From Acidobacteriota bacterium (lineage in GTDB: Bacteria > Acidobacteriota > Terriglobia > Terriglobales > Acidobacteriaceae), in assembly GCA_019247235.1 (NCBI GenBank), contig JAFAPG010000386.1, forward strand, positions 1 through 5,704: a stretch of DNA of 5,704 bases, in the 5' to 3' direction. The notes under the pieces are model-generated. The model was not told where the DNA came from and did not search any database. It saw only the letters and a list, made by a program, of their open reading frames with translations. This document shows positions 1 through 5,491 of this stretch, one piece after another. A program made the position numbers and the translations under genes. The stretch's first letter is position 1. The number at the start of each line of letters is the position of its first letter.

Positions 1-409
1 GATGGTGGATGCCTAATAGGCCAACAATGCGGTCGAAATAGCTCTGATCCCGACTACCGTTTTTGCCGGCGATATCGATAGCGACTTCAATGTTTGCTCG
101 GGCATTGAGTGTAGGCAGAAGGTTAAATTTCTGAAATACAAATCCAATTTTTGATTTCCGCATTCGCGTGCGGGTACCGTCGGAGAGGCTGGTGAAATCA
201 ACGCCGTCAATAATGACTTTGCCGGAATCGGCTCTCGTCAGTCCTCCAAGCAGATAGAACAGCGTTGACTTGCCGCTACCCGATGGGCCGACGACGCTTA
301 CGAATTCTCCCTTTTCCACCGAGAAGGAAATACCGCGCAACGCCGGAACCTCGATCTTTCCGATGTGATAGGTTTTGCAGAGATTAACGGCTTCGATGGT
401 GGGCGCCAT
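1..409 (-). CDS. ABC transporter ATP-binding protein, MacB/LolD type (3' end outside window)
   Basis: This is the nucleotide-binding subunit of an ABC exporter at the cytoplasmic face of the inner membrane, and only its first 136 residues are in the window. The frame shows an A-loop tyrosine (Y14), a perfect Walker A (GPSGSGKST, residues 41-49) and a Q-loop glutamine (Q93) in VFQKFNLLPTL. That Q-loop context is typical of the LolD/MacB/FtsE-like group, which serves lipoprotein release or MacB-type efflux permeases. The signature motif, Walker B and H-loop would lie to the left of the window. The ATG at 407-409 gives a normal N-terminus (MAPTIEAVNLCKTY). A GTG two codons upstream is also in frame, and neither has a strong Shine-Dalgarno sequence. 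The response regulator ends 134 bp upstream on the same strand, so co-transcription is possible but unproven. The ATPase call is secure; the substrate is unknown because no permease is visible. Confidence 0.93.
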   Translation of the reverse strand, partial: MAPTIEAVNLCKTYHIGKIEVPALRGISFSVEKGEFVSVVGPSGSGKSTLFYLLGGLTRADSGKVIIDGVDFTSLSDGTRTRMRKSKIGFVFQKFNLLPTLNARANIEVAIDIAGKNGSRDQSYFDRIVGLLGIHH

Positions 410-543
410 GGCCACTATTGATCTTACAACAATGGCGCGTGGGTACGTGCAGAGGCGTGGGCGGGAAGACCTAACTGTCGAAAGCACGGCCAAAGCCGAC
501 GGACGAGCTCCGCCCTAAGGCAGCCTCTTGATTGTGACCAGAC

Positions 544-975
544 TCAAGCCATGGCATTACTACAAGGAGTGGCAGAAGCATGCGGGCGGGGAGGATGAAC
601 GCGTTTCGGCCCACGTTTGCGGACCAGCAGCAGACGAATGCGCTCGAGCAGGTCAGCCGGGACATACATGCCTTTGGCGAGGAAAACGTCGGCGCTGGTC
701 TCCTGCTCATAAATCTTTACCGTGCCCGAAAGCAAGATGGCGGGAGTTTGCGGTGACATATCCTTTACGCTTTCAATCAGCTTGGAGCCATCGACCACGG
801 GCATGATCAAATCCGTGAGCACCAGATCCACTCCCCCTTGAGCGAAGCGCGCCAACGCCTGTTGAGCATCGCAAAAGGCAAGCACGCGATAACCGCGCGT
901 TTCCAGCATAACCTTGCGAATGGAGAGCGATTGTTCATTGTCGTCGACGCACAGAATTGTTCGTTTTGGTTTCAT
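544..975 (-). CDS. Single-domain (CheY-like) response regulator
   Basis: The 143-residue protein is a receiver domain with no output domain. The acidic pair is D11-D12 (CVDDNEQ), the predicted phospho-acceptor is D55 (LTDLIMPVVDG), the switch Ser/Thr position is S83 (LLSGT) and the conserved lysine is K101 (FLAKG). All catalytic positions are present, so it should accept phosphate from a histidine kinase. After about residue 118 comes a basic, proline-rich tail (KRGPKRVHPPRPHASA) that does not resemble a DNA-binding or enzymatic output domain. I chose the ATG at 973-975 because GGGGAGGA lies 7 nt upstream and the receiver fold begins at once; an in-frame ATG 13 codons earlier lacks such a site. 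No kinase gene is adjacent, so it is an orphan regulator here, probably acting through protein-protein contacts or a phosphorelay. Confidence 0.93.
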   Translation of the reverse strand: MKPKRTILCVDDNEQSLSIRKVMLETRGYRVLAFCDAQQALARFAQGGVDLVLTDLIMPVVDGSKLIESVKDMSPQTPAILLSGTVKIYEQETSADVFLAKGMYVPADLLERIRLLLVRKRGPKRVHPPRPHASATPCSNAMA

Positions 976-981
976 CCGATT

Positions 982-989
982 TCCTCCCC
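982..989 (-). promoter_or_regulatory. Ribosome binding site deciding the response-regulator start
   Basis: On the minus strand GGGGAGGA lies 7 nt before the ATG at 973-975. It is the strongest Shine-Dalgarno match near this gene and favours that ATG over the longer in-frame start at 1012-1014. Confidence 0.8.
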
Positions 990-1056
990 ATGCAGGAAAA
1001 TCACCGCCCTGCAACTAGCTCACTTCTGATGGCTGACTTTGAGATCGAGTCAGGTG

Positions 1057-1085
1057 ATCGTATCTGCGCCGGGGCCCAATGTAAA
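1057..1085 (-). promoter_or_regulatory. Candidate sigma70 promoter for the response regulator
   Basis: On the minus strand TTTACA (1080-1085, 5 of 6 bases of the -35 consensus) is followed after exactly 17 nt by TACGAT (1057-1062, 4 of 6 bases of the -10 consensus). Transcription would begin near 1050 and leave a leader of about 75 nt before the response-regulator ATG. The promoter lies between that gene and the upstream phzF-family gene, so the regulator could be transcribed independently. This is consensus matching by eye only. Confidence 0.45.
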
Positions 1086-1176
1086 GTGACGGTTAAGCCA
1101 ATGCGACTTTTCCACCTTGCAAAAATTCCTCATGTATGCCGGCCCGCATTTTTGGCGGATATCTTCGGCTGTAGAG

Positions 1177-2091
1177 CTAGAAGAAAATTTCTCCCTGTAA
1201 AACTTCAACAACATTTCCACCGACTCGGACATTAACCACTCTGTCATCCTGACGTGAGGCACGAACGAAAATGCGGCTGGGGCGTAGAATCTCCAGTCCC
1301 TGCTCGATCCATACCTGCTCCTCCGGCTGGGCGACGCCATGTTCTACCATCCATGCCGCCGTGCATCCCGCGGCCGAGCCGGTTGCTGGATCCTCGCCGT
1401 TGCGAAATAGCATGCGGGCGTGCAGACGGGCCGAAGGGTCGGCGGTCTCGCGGCTCACAAAATAAAACAATTGGCTACCTGAGGCTTCCAGATAAGCCGA
1501 TGCCCTCGCTTGCTCCAGAGACACCCGGCCGATAGCAGCGAGGCCTCTCACGGGCACGATGGTGAACGGAAACCCAGTGGAAATGGTTTGGATAGGAAGT
1601 TGGGTGTCCAAATCTTCAAGAGGAACTCCGGTGACTTCCGCGATCTTGCCCGGATTGTGCAACGCACCGAATACGGGTTGCGGTTGGGTCATCTCCGCGA
1701 AGCTCGGCTCGCCCGGACGATCTTGGAAGCGAACCGGAACCGTGCCCACGTTGAGATCGAGTTTGATGACTGGCGTCCGGCTCTCTCCACGCAGGGCAAA
1801 GGCGGTACCGAGTGTGGGATGACCAGCAAAGGGGAGTTCCTGTGCGGGCGTGAAGATGCGCACACGAACTCCACGCTCGGCTTCTAGATTCGGCTCTCCG
1901 GGGAGAATGAACGTAGTCTCGGAAAGGTTCATTTCGCGCGCGATTGCCTGCATTTGCTCTTGGCGCAGAGTTCGAGCGTCGGCGAAGACCGCCAACGGAT
2001 TGCCCTGGAGAGGGACAGTAGTGAACACGTCTAGCTGAAGAAATGAGAGACGGTGAGAAACCGGGTTCTGACGCGACTGGCTCATGGCCAT
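1177..2091 (-). CDS. PhzF-family isomerase/epimerase-like protein
   Basis: This 304-residue cytoplasmic protein belongs to the PhzF / diaminopimelate-epimerase-fold superfamily and matches the usual length of about 300. Family signatures appear in order: LDVFTTVPLQGNPLAVF (20-36), NLSETTF (55-61) with E58 at the position of the PhzF catalytic glutamate, FTPAQELPFAGHPTLG (80-95), and GEDPATGSAAG (232-242) in the second lobe. PhzF isomerises trans-2,3-dihydro-3-hydroxyanthranilate in phenazine synthesis, but most relatives lie outside phenazine loci and have unknown substrates. No other phz gene is visible, so a phenazine role is not supported. Two ATGs (2089-2091 and 2083-2085) could start it, and both precede the conserved core. 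Neither has a clear Shine-Dalgarno sequence; a GC palindrome sits at that spot instead. It is divergent from the peroxiredoxin gene. Confidence 0.93.
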   Translation of the reverse strand: MAMSQSRQNPVSHRLSFLQLDVFTTVPLQGNPLAVFADARTLRQEQMQAIAREMNLSETTFILPGEPNLEAERGVRVRIFTPAQELPFAGHPTLGTAFALRGESRTPVIKLDLNVGTVPVRFQDRPGEPSFAEMTQPQPVFGALHNPGKIAEVTGVPLEDLDTQLPIQTISTGFPFTIVPVRGLAAIGRVSLEQARASAYLEASGSQLFYFVSRETADPSARLHARMLFRNGEDPATGSAAGCTAAWMVEHGVAQPEEQVWIEQGLEILRPSRIFVRASRQDDRVVNVRVGGNVVEVLQGEIFF

Positions 2092-2096
2092 TTGGA

Positions 2097-2108
2097 TGCC
2101 GCGCGGCA
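2097..2108. repeat. 12-bp perfect palindrome at the phzF-family start
   Basis: TGCCGCGCGGCA reads the same on both strands and ends 5 nt before the phzF-family ATG at 2091, where a ribosome binding site would be expected. Ten of its 12 bases recur at 2204-2213 on the other side of the candidate peroxiredoxin promoter. It could be an operator or a translation-blocking hairpin, or simply a chance product of GC-rich DNA. Confidence 0.4.
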
Positions 2109-2151
2109 GCGACGCAGCGAGTTTTCTCGCCGCACCGAGACCTGGGGTTCG

Positions 2152-2180
2152 TTGACTGCACCTGGCGCCCTGGGTATCCT
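2152..2180 (+). promoter_or_regulatory. Candidate sigma70 promoter for the peroxiredoxin gene
   Basis: TTGACT (2152-2157, 5 of 6 bases of the -35 consensus) and TATCCT (2175-2180, 4 of 6 bases of the -10 consensus) are separated by exactly 17 nt on the plus strand. Transcription would begin near 2187 and give an unusually long leader of about 195 nt before the peroxiredoxin ATG. I saw no better pair closer to the gene. A GGTAT pentamer overlaps the -10 (2173-2177) and repeats 12 nt later (2185-2189). Confidence 0.4.
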
Positions 2181-2369
2181 ATCAGGTATGCGGATTTACT
2201 CATTGCCGCGCGGTTGTTGTAGGCACGCGCCGGCCTGTGGGTAGCCGAAGACCTCGCAGTGAACCCGCCTGGCGCCGACAGAGTGGGTTTACGTACGTTC
2301 TCACCGGTTCGGGCACCTCGCAGCAGGGTTCAAGGGAGTGCTTGGGGTTAAAAGGATTCGAATTCATTC

Positions 2370-2375
2370 AGGAGA
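2370..2375 (+). promoter_or_regulatory. Ribosome binding site of the peroxiredoxin gene
   Basis: AGGAGA lies 6 nt upstream of the ATG at 2382. This is a strong, well-spaced site that fixes the start of the peroxiredoxin gene. Confidence 0.85.
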
Positions 2376-2381
2376 GAACTT

Positions 2382-3077
2382 ATGAGCACAGCCACCGTGA
2401 TACCAGCCGACACCTCGCCGATCCCACGTATCAATGACACGGCCCCTGACTTCAGCGCCGAGACCACCCAAGGTCCCATTCGTTTTCACGAGTGGATTGG
2501 GGACGGGTGGGCGGTGTTGTTTTCTCATCCTAAGGACTTCACACCTGTGTGCACGACCGAACTTGGATATATGGCAAAACTGCAGCCAGAATTTGCCAAA
2601 CGAAACACCAAGATCCTCTGTTTGAGCGTAGACCCGGTAAGCGATCACGAGCGGTGGGCGAGCGATATTGAAGAAACCCAGGGCGCGCGAGTGAATTATC
2701 CCATGATCGGCGATCCTCAGCTAAAAATCGCGAAGCTTTATGGCATGTTGCCGGCGGCGGCGGGCAACACCTCGCAGGGGCGAACACCCAACGACAATGC
2801 CACTGTACGTACGGTTTTCATCGTCGGCCCAGACAAGAAGATTAAGTTGCAGATCAGCTATCCAATGAGCACGGGGCGCAATTTTGATGAGATTTTGCGC
2901 GTACTGGACTCTCTGCAGCTTACAGCCAAGCACAAGGTTTCGACACCGGTGAACTGGCGCCCGGGCGACGAGGTGATTATCGGTGGTGCGGTGTCAAACG
3001 AAGAGGCGAAAAAGCAATATCCGGCGGGGTGGAAGGCTCCGAAGCCTTACCTGCGCATCGTCCCTCAGCCGAAATGA
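2382..3077 (+). CDS. 1-Cys peroxiredoxin (Prx6 type)
   Basis: The 231-residue protein has the length and layout of the Prx6/1-Cys group: an AhpC/TSA thioredoxin-fold domain followed by the longer C-terminal extension seen in Prx6 proteins (about residues 165-231, with VNWRPGD and the YPAGWK-type segment). The active site is PKDFTPVCTTELG, with P50, T54 and peroxidatic C57; R143 in NATVRTVFIVG is the expected catalytic arginine. It would reduce hydrogen peroxide and organic hydroperoxides in the cytoplasm, with the oxidised cysteine recycled by an external thiol. The only other cysteine is C80 (ILCLSVD), which is not at a typical 2-Cys resolving position. No signal peptide is visible. The gene stands alone on the plus strand, diverging from the phzF-family gene and converging on murA. 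I saw no recognisable OxyR or PerR site. Confidence 0.96.
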   Translation: MSTATVIPADTSPIPRINDTAPDFSAETTQGPIRFHEWIGDGWAVLFSHPKDFTPVCTTELGYMAKLQPEFAKRNTKILCLSVDPVSDHERWASDIEETQGARVNYPMIGDPQLKIAKLYGMLPAAAGNTSQGRTPNDNATVRTVFIVGPDKKIKLQISYPMSTGRNFDEILRVLDSLQLTAKHKVSTPVNWRPGDEVIIGGAVSNEEAKKQYPAGWKAPKPYLRIVPQPK

Positions 3078-3093
3078 GCGAGTGGAGCTTTCC

Positions 3094-3118
3094 GGCCGCG
3101 GGTTCCCCACCCGCGGCC
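3094..3118. terminator. GC-rich stem-loop between convergent prx and murA (possible terminator)
   Basis: GGCCGCGGG (3094-3102) pairs perfectly with CCCGCGGCC (3110-3118) around a 7-nt loop. It lies 17 bp after the peroxiredoxin stop and 30 bp past the murA stop on the other strand, where a bidirectional terminator would fit. Neither strand has a T-run after the stem, so it is not a classical intrinsic terminator. It could instead block 3' exonucleases or be one copy of a dispersed palindromic repeat. Confidence 0.5.
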
Positions 3119-3147
3119 AAATTGCTGACTCCGGTATCGGTGAACCG

Positions 3148-4431
3148 TTAGTGACGCTTGGGAAGTATTTCCCCCAGGCGGCGGATTTGCGCCCCTACGC
3201 CGCGCAACTTCTCTTCAATGTTTTCATAGCCACGATCAATATGATAGACGCGATCAATGATGGTCTCTCCTTCGGCTACAAGTGCCGCCAATACGAGCGA
3301 AGCGGAGGCACGCAGATCCGATGCCAGCACGGCGGCGCCGCTCATCGTAGTCTTTCCTCGGACCACCGCGCGCCGTCCTTCAATGCGGATGTTCCCGCCC
3401 ATGCGGACCAGCTCTAAAGCGTGCATGAACCGATTCTCGAAAATGTTCTCGGTAATGACCGATGTACCTTCGGCCTGAGTGGCCAAGGCCATATACTGCG
3501 CCTGCAAATCGGTGGGAAATCCGGGATATTCCTCCGTGATCATGTCGGCAGCTTTCAGCTCTCGGCTGCCCTCCACTCGTACCGAATCGGAGAGGGTCTT
3601 TATCTTGACGCCTACCGCATGAAGCTTTTCAAACAACGCCGCCAAGTGAGAGGGTTCGCATCCGCTGACATTCAGGTCCCCATCCGTCAGCGCCCCGGCG
3701 ATGATGAAAGTGGCGGCCTCAATGCGATCGGGGATGATGCGGTGTTTTGCACCTCGCAGCTTGTCCACGCCTAGGATGCGAATCGTGCTGCTTCCCGCGC
3801 CCTCCACTCGAGCTCCCATTTTGTTTAGTAGGCTGGCGAGATCGGCGACCTCCGGTTCGCGCGCGCAATTCTCGAGCACGGTTTCGCCTTCAGCCAGGGT
3901 GCTGGCCATTAAAAGGTCCTCGGTACCGGTAACCGTGATCTTGTCGAAGACGATCTCTGCGCCCTTCAGTCGTTTGGCGCTGGCCTCAACGTACCCGTGT
4001 TCCTGGGATATTTTGGCGCCGAGTTTTTCTAAGCATTGGATGTGGAGATCAATCGGGCGGGCTCCAATGGCACAGCCCACGGGCAACGAGACCCGGGCTC
4101 GGCCGCAACGGGCAAGCAGCGGGCCGAGCACCAAGGTCGATGCCCGCATAGTTTTCACCAGCTCATAGGAAGCTTCCGGAGCGGAAAGCTGGCGACAACA
4201 AATGGTGGTGCGGTGTTGGGCACGGCCGTATCCCAGCTCGACCTCCGCGCCCATGGCCAACAGCAGCTTGCGCGTGGTCTCAATATCCCGAACTTGCGGT
4301 ATGTTTTCAAGAATAACGGCTTCGTCGGTCAGCAGAGCGGCAGCCATGGCTGGCAGGGCGGCATTCTTTGCACCACTGATGCGAACCGTTCCGAGCAGCG
4401 GGTTTCCACCGCGAATTACGAATTTATCCAT
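3148..4431 (-). CDS. murA: UDP-N-acetylglucosamine 1-carboxyvinyltransferase
   Basis: MurA transfers enolpyruvate from PEP to UDP-GlcNAc, the first committed cytoplasmic step of peptidoglycan synthesis and the fosfomycin target. The 427-residue protein is of normal length. It shows K22-N23 in SGAKNAALP, the catalytic loop around C120 (GCAIGARPIDLH, equivalent to E. coli Cys115, so predicted fosfomycin-sensitive), D308 in YPGFPTDLQAQ (equivalent to Asp305) and the C-terminal RGYENIEEKLR. The ATG at 4429-4431 puts Lys/Asn at positions 22 and 23 as in E. coli MurA, which supports this start although no Shine-Dalgarno sequence precedes it. The frame stays open upstream to a GTG at 4507-4509, which would add 26 non-conserved residues. 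One oddity is V118 where the family usually has the first Gly of LPGGC. It lies 94 bp downstream of murQ on the same strand, probably in one operon. Confidence 0.96.
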   Translation of the reverse strand: MDKFVIRGGNPLLGTVRISGAKNAALPAMAAALLTDEAVILENIPQVRDIETTRKLLLAMGAEVELGYGRAQHRTTICCRQLSAPEASYELVKTMRASTLVLGPLLARCGRARVSLPVGCAIGARPIDLHIQCLEKLGAKISQEHGYVEASAKRLKGAEIVFDKITVTGTEDLLMASTLAEGETVLENCAREPEVADLASLLNKMGARVEGAGSSTIRILGVDKLRGAKHRIIPDRIEAATFIIAGALTDGDLNVSGCEPSHLAALFEKLHAVGVKIKTLSDSVRVEGSRELKAADMITEEYPGFPTDLQAQYMALATQAEGTSVITENIFENRFMHALELVRMGGNIRIEGRRAVVRGKTTMSGAAVLASDLRASASLVLAALVAEGETIIDRVYHIDRGYENIEEKLRGVGAQIRRLGEILPKRH

Positions 4432-4474
4432 AGCGGGCAAAACCAACCGGCGACCAATATTACGGTTGATCCTG

Positions 4475-4532
4475 CCGGTTAGGAGAAATTTCGATTGTAC
4501 CGAGAACACCGGGGAATCGGTTCTCCTACCGG
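4475..4532 (-). promoter_or_regulatory. Inverted repeats in the murQ-murA junction (possible RNA switch or operator)
   Basis: CCGGTTAGGAGAA (4475-4487) and TTCTCCTACCGG (4521-4532) are inverted repeats with one unpaired base, 33 nt apart. Inside, GAGAAC (4502-4507) also pairs with GTTCTC (4520-4525), so the right arm has two mutually exclusive partners in a murQ-murA transcript. The right arm includes the murQ stop and an AGGAG ribosome-binding-like sequence. The inner partner overlaps the alternative murA GTG at 4507-4509. A -10-like TACAAT (minus strand, 4494-4499) lies in the loop without a matching -35. The pairing is visible; any regulatory role is inference. Confidence 0.4.
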
Positions 4533-5473
4533 TCCCGGGACATTGCTGCAGCCGCGAGTCGGATGGCAGTACCCACGTGACCGCGGGCTTTATTGAGCGC
4601 CTGGTGGGCTTTGGCTCGGGAGACTCCGGTTTTCGCCATCACAATCGCCGCTGGAACATGGTTGCGAGCAGTCCGTAGCAGCTGCTTCGCTTGCGATCGT
4701 GGAACTGACAAGCACTGTTGCAAAATCCGGATCGACCTTTCGATAAGCTTCCTATTGCCATGATGCAAGTTCACCATCAGGTTGCCGTAGACGTACCCCA
4801 GGCGCACCATGGCCCCGGTTGAAAGCATGTTTAACACCATTTTCTGTGCGCTACCCGCCTTCATGCGGGTCGAACCGCCGACAACCTCGGGGCCGGTTTC
4901 GACGACAATGGCCAGTTCGGCAGCCTGTTCTAAGGGAGTGTCGGGATTTGAAGTGAGCGCGATAGTTCTGGCCGCTCGGCGCCGGGCCCACTCGACTGCG
5001 GCTACGGTAAAAGGAGTGCGTCCGCTGGCCGCAATTCCCACAACGACATCTTTTTTCCCCGGATGTTTCTTGCGCATTTCGCGAAGTCCGCGACTACGGG
5101 AATCTTCATTGCTCTCGACAGCTGACGCCAGGGCTTTGGTTCCGCCGGCAACCACGAACTGAACGGCGCCGGGACGGGTGTTGAAGGTCGGAGGACATTC
5201 AACCGCATCGAGAACGGCAATGCGAGCGCTGGTTCCAGCCCCCACATAAATCAATCGTCCCCCGGCGCTGAGTGCTTCGGCAATCCACTCGATGGCGCGG
5301 GCAATCTGTGGCAAGGCGGCTTTAACCGCCACTGCGACCTTTTGATCTTCCCCGTTAATAATACGGGCGATATTGAGCGCGGATTTTTTGTCGAGTCCAG
5401 CCGAGAGAGGGTTGGGTTGTTCGGTGGCTAGGGACTGCAATATGCGAATCTCATCCAGTTGTTTAGGGGGCAT
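4526..5473 (-). CDS. murQ: N-acetylmuramic acid 6-phosphate etherase
   Basis: MurQ cleaves the lactyl ether of MurNAc-6-phosphate, giving GlcNAc-6-phosphate and D-lactate, in cytoplasmic peptidoglycan recycling. The 315-residue protein is slightly longer than the usual 300 or so. In order it shows the N-terminal LATEQPNP (15-22), the SIS sugar-phosphate-binding loop GRLIYVGAGTSAR (72-84), ECPPTF (92-97) with the family's conserved glutamate E92, an acidic VESNEDS segment (119-125), VGIAASGRTP (145-154) and TGPEVVGGSTRMKAGSAQK (193-211), followed by the C-terminal helical domain. The ATG at 5471-5473 has only a weak GAGAG upstream, and the preceding hydrolase stops 18 bp before it, so translation may be coupled. 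murA follows downstream. The nearest alternative, glucokinase regulatory protein (GckR), is a longer relative; size and motifs favour MurQ. Confidence 0.96.
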   Translation of the reverse strand: MPPKQLDEIRILQSLATEQPNPLSAGLDKKSALNIARIINGEDQKVAVAVKAALPQIARAIEWIAEALSAGGRLIYVGAGTSARIAVLDAVECPPTFNTRPGAVQFVVAGGTKALASAVESNEDSRSRGLREMRKKHPGKKDVVVGIAASGRTPFTVAAVEWARRRAARTIALTSNPDTPLEQAAELAIVVETGPEVVGGSTRMKAGSAQKMVLNMLSTGAMVRLGYVYGNLMVNLHHGNRKLIERSIRILQQCLSVPRSQAKQLLRTARNHVPAAIVMAKTGVSRAKAHQALNKARGHVGTAIRLAAAAMSRDR

Positions 5474-5491
5474 TGAGCTCTCAAATGTTAT

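Noticed and set aside
410..543. Possible promoter or terminator between the response regulator and the ABC ATPase
   Set aside because: A TAAGAT -10-like hexamer just before the ATPase start has no matching -35, and the only stem (GGGCG/CGTCC with a wobble pair) is too weak to call.
1050..1247. Minus-strand open frame starting at ATG 1245-1247, overlapping the phzF-family 3' end and running into the gap, with a fairly protein-like translation (about 65 residues)
   Set aside because: It has no usable ribosome binding site, overlaps phzF-family coding in another frame, resembles nothing I recognise, and its end overlaps the candidate response-regulator promoter.
1177..2091. Phenazine biosynthesis locus
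   Set aside because: Only a PhzF-family protein is present; there are no phzA-E or phzG homologues nearby, and most family members are not phenazine enzymes.
1616..2203. A 195-codon open frame on the minus strand within the phzF-family gene
   Set aside because: Its Arg/Ser-rich translation is typical of an out-of-frame reading of GC-rich coding DNA; the overlapping frame has clear PhzF motifs.
3701..4168. A 155-codon plus-strand open frame opposite murA (and a similar one at 4202-4678)
   Set aside because: They are antisense to well-supported murA and murQ codons, have Ser/Arg/Pro-rich low-complexity translations, and show no family motifs or ribosome binding sites.
5002..5247. An 81-codon minus-strand open frame inside murQ
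   Set aside because: It is an alternative frame of a fully intact murQ coding region.
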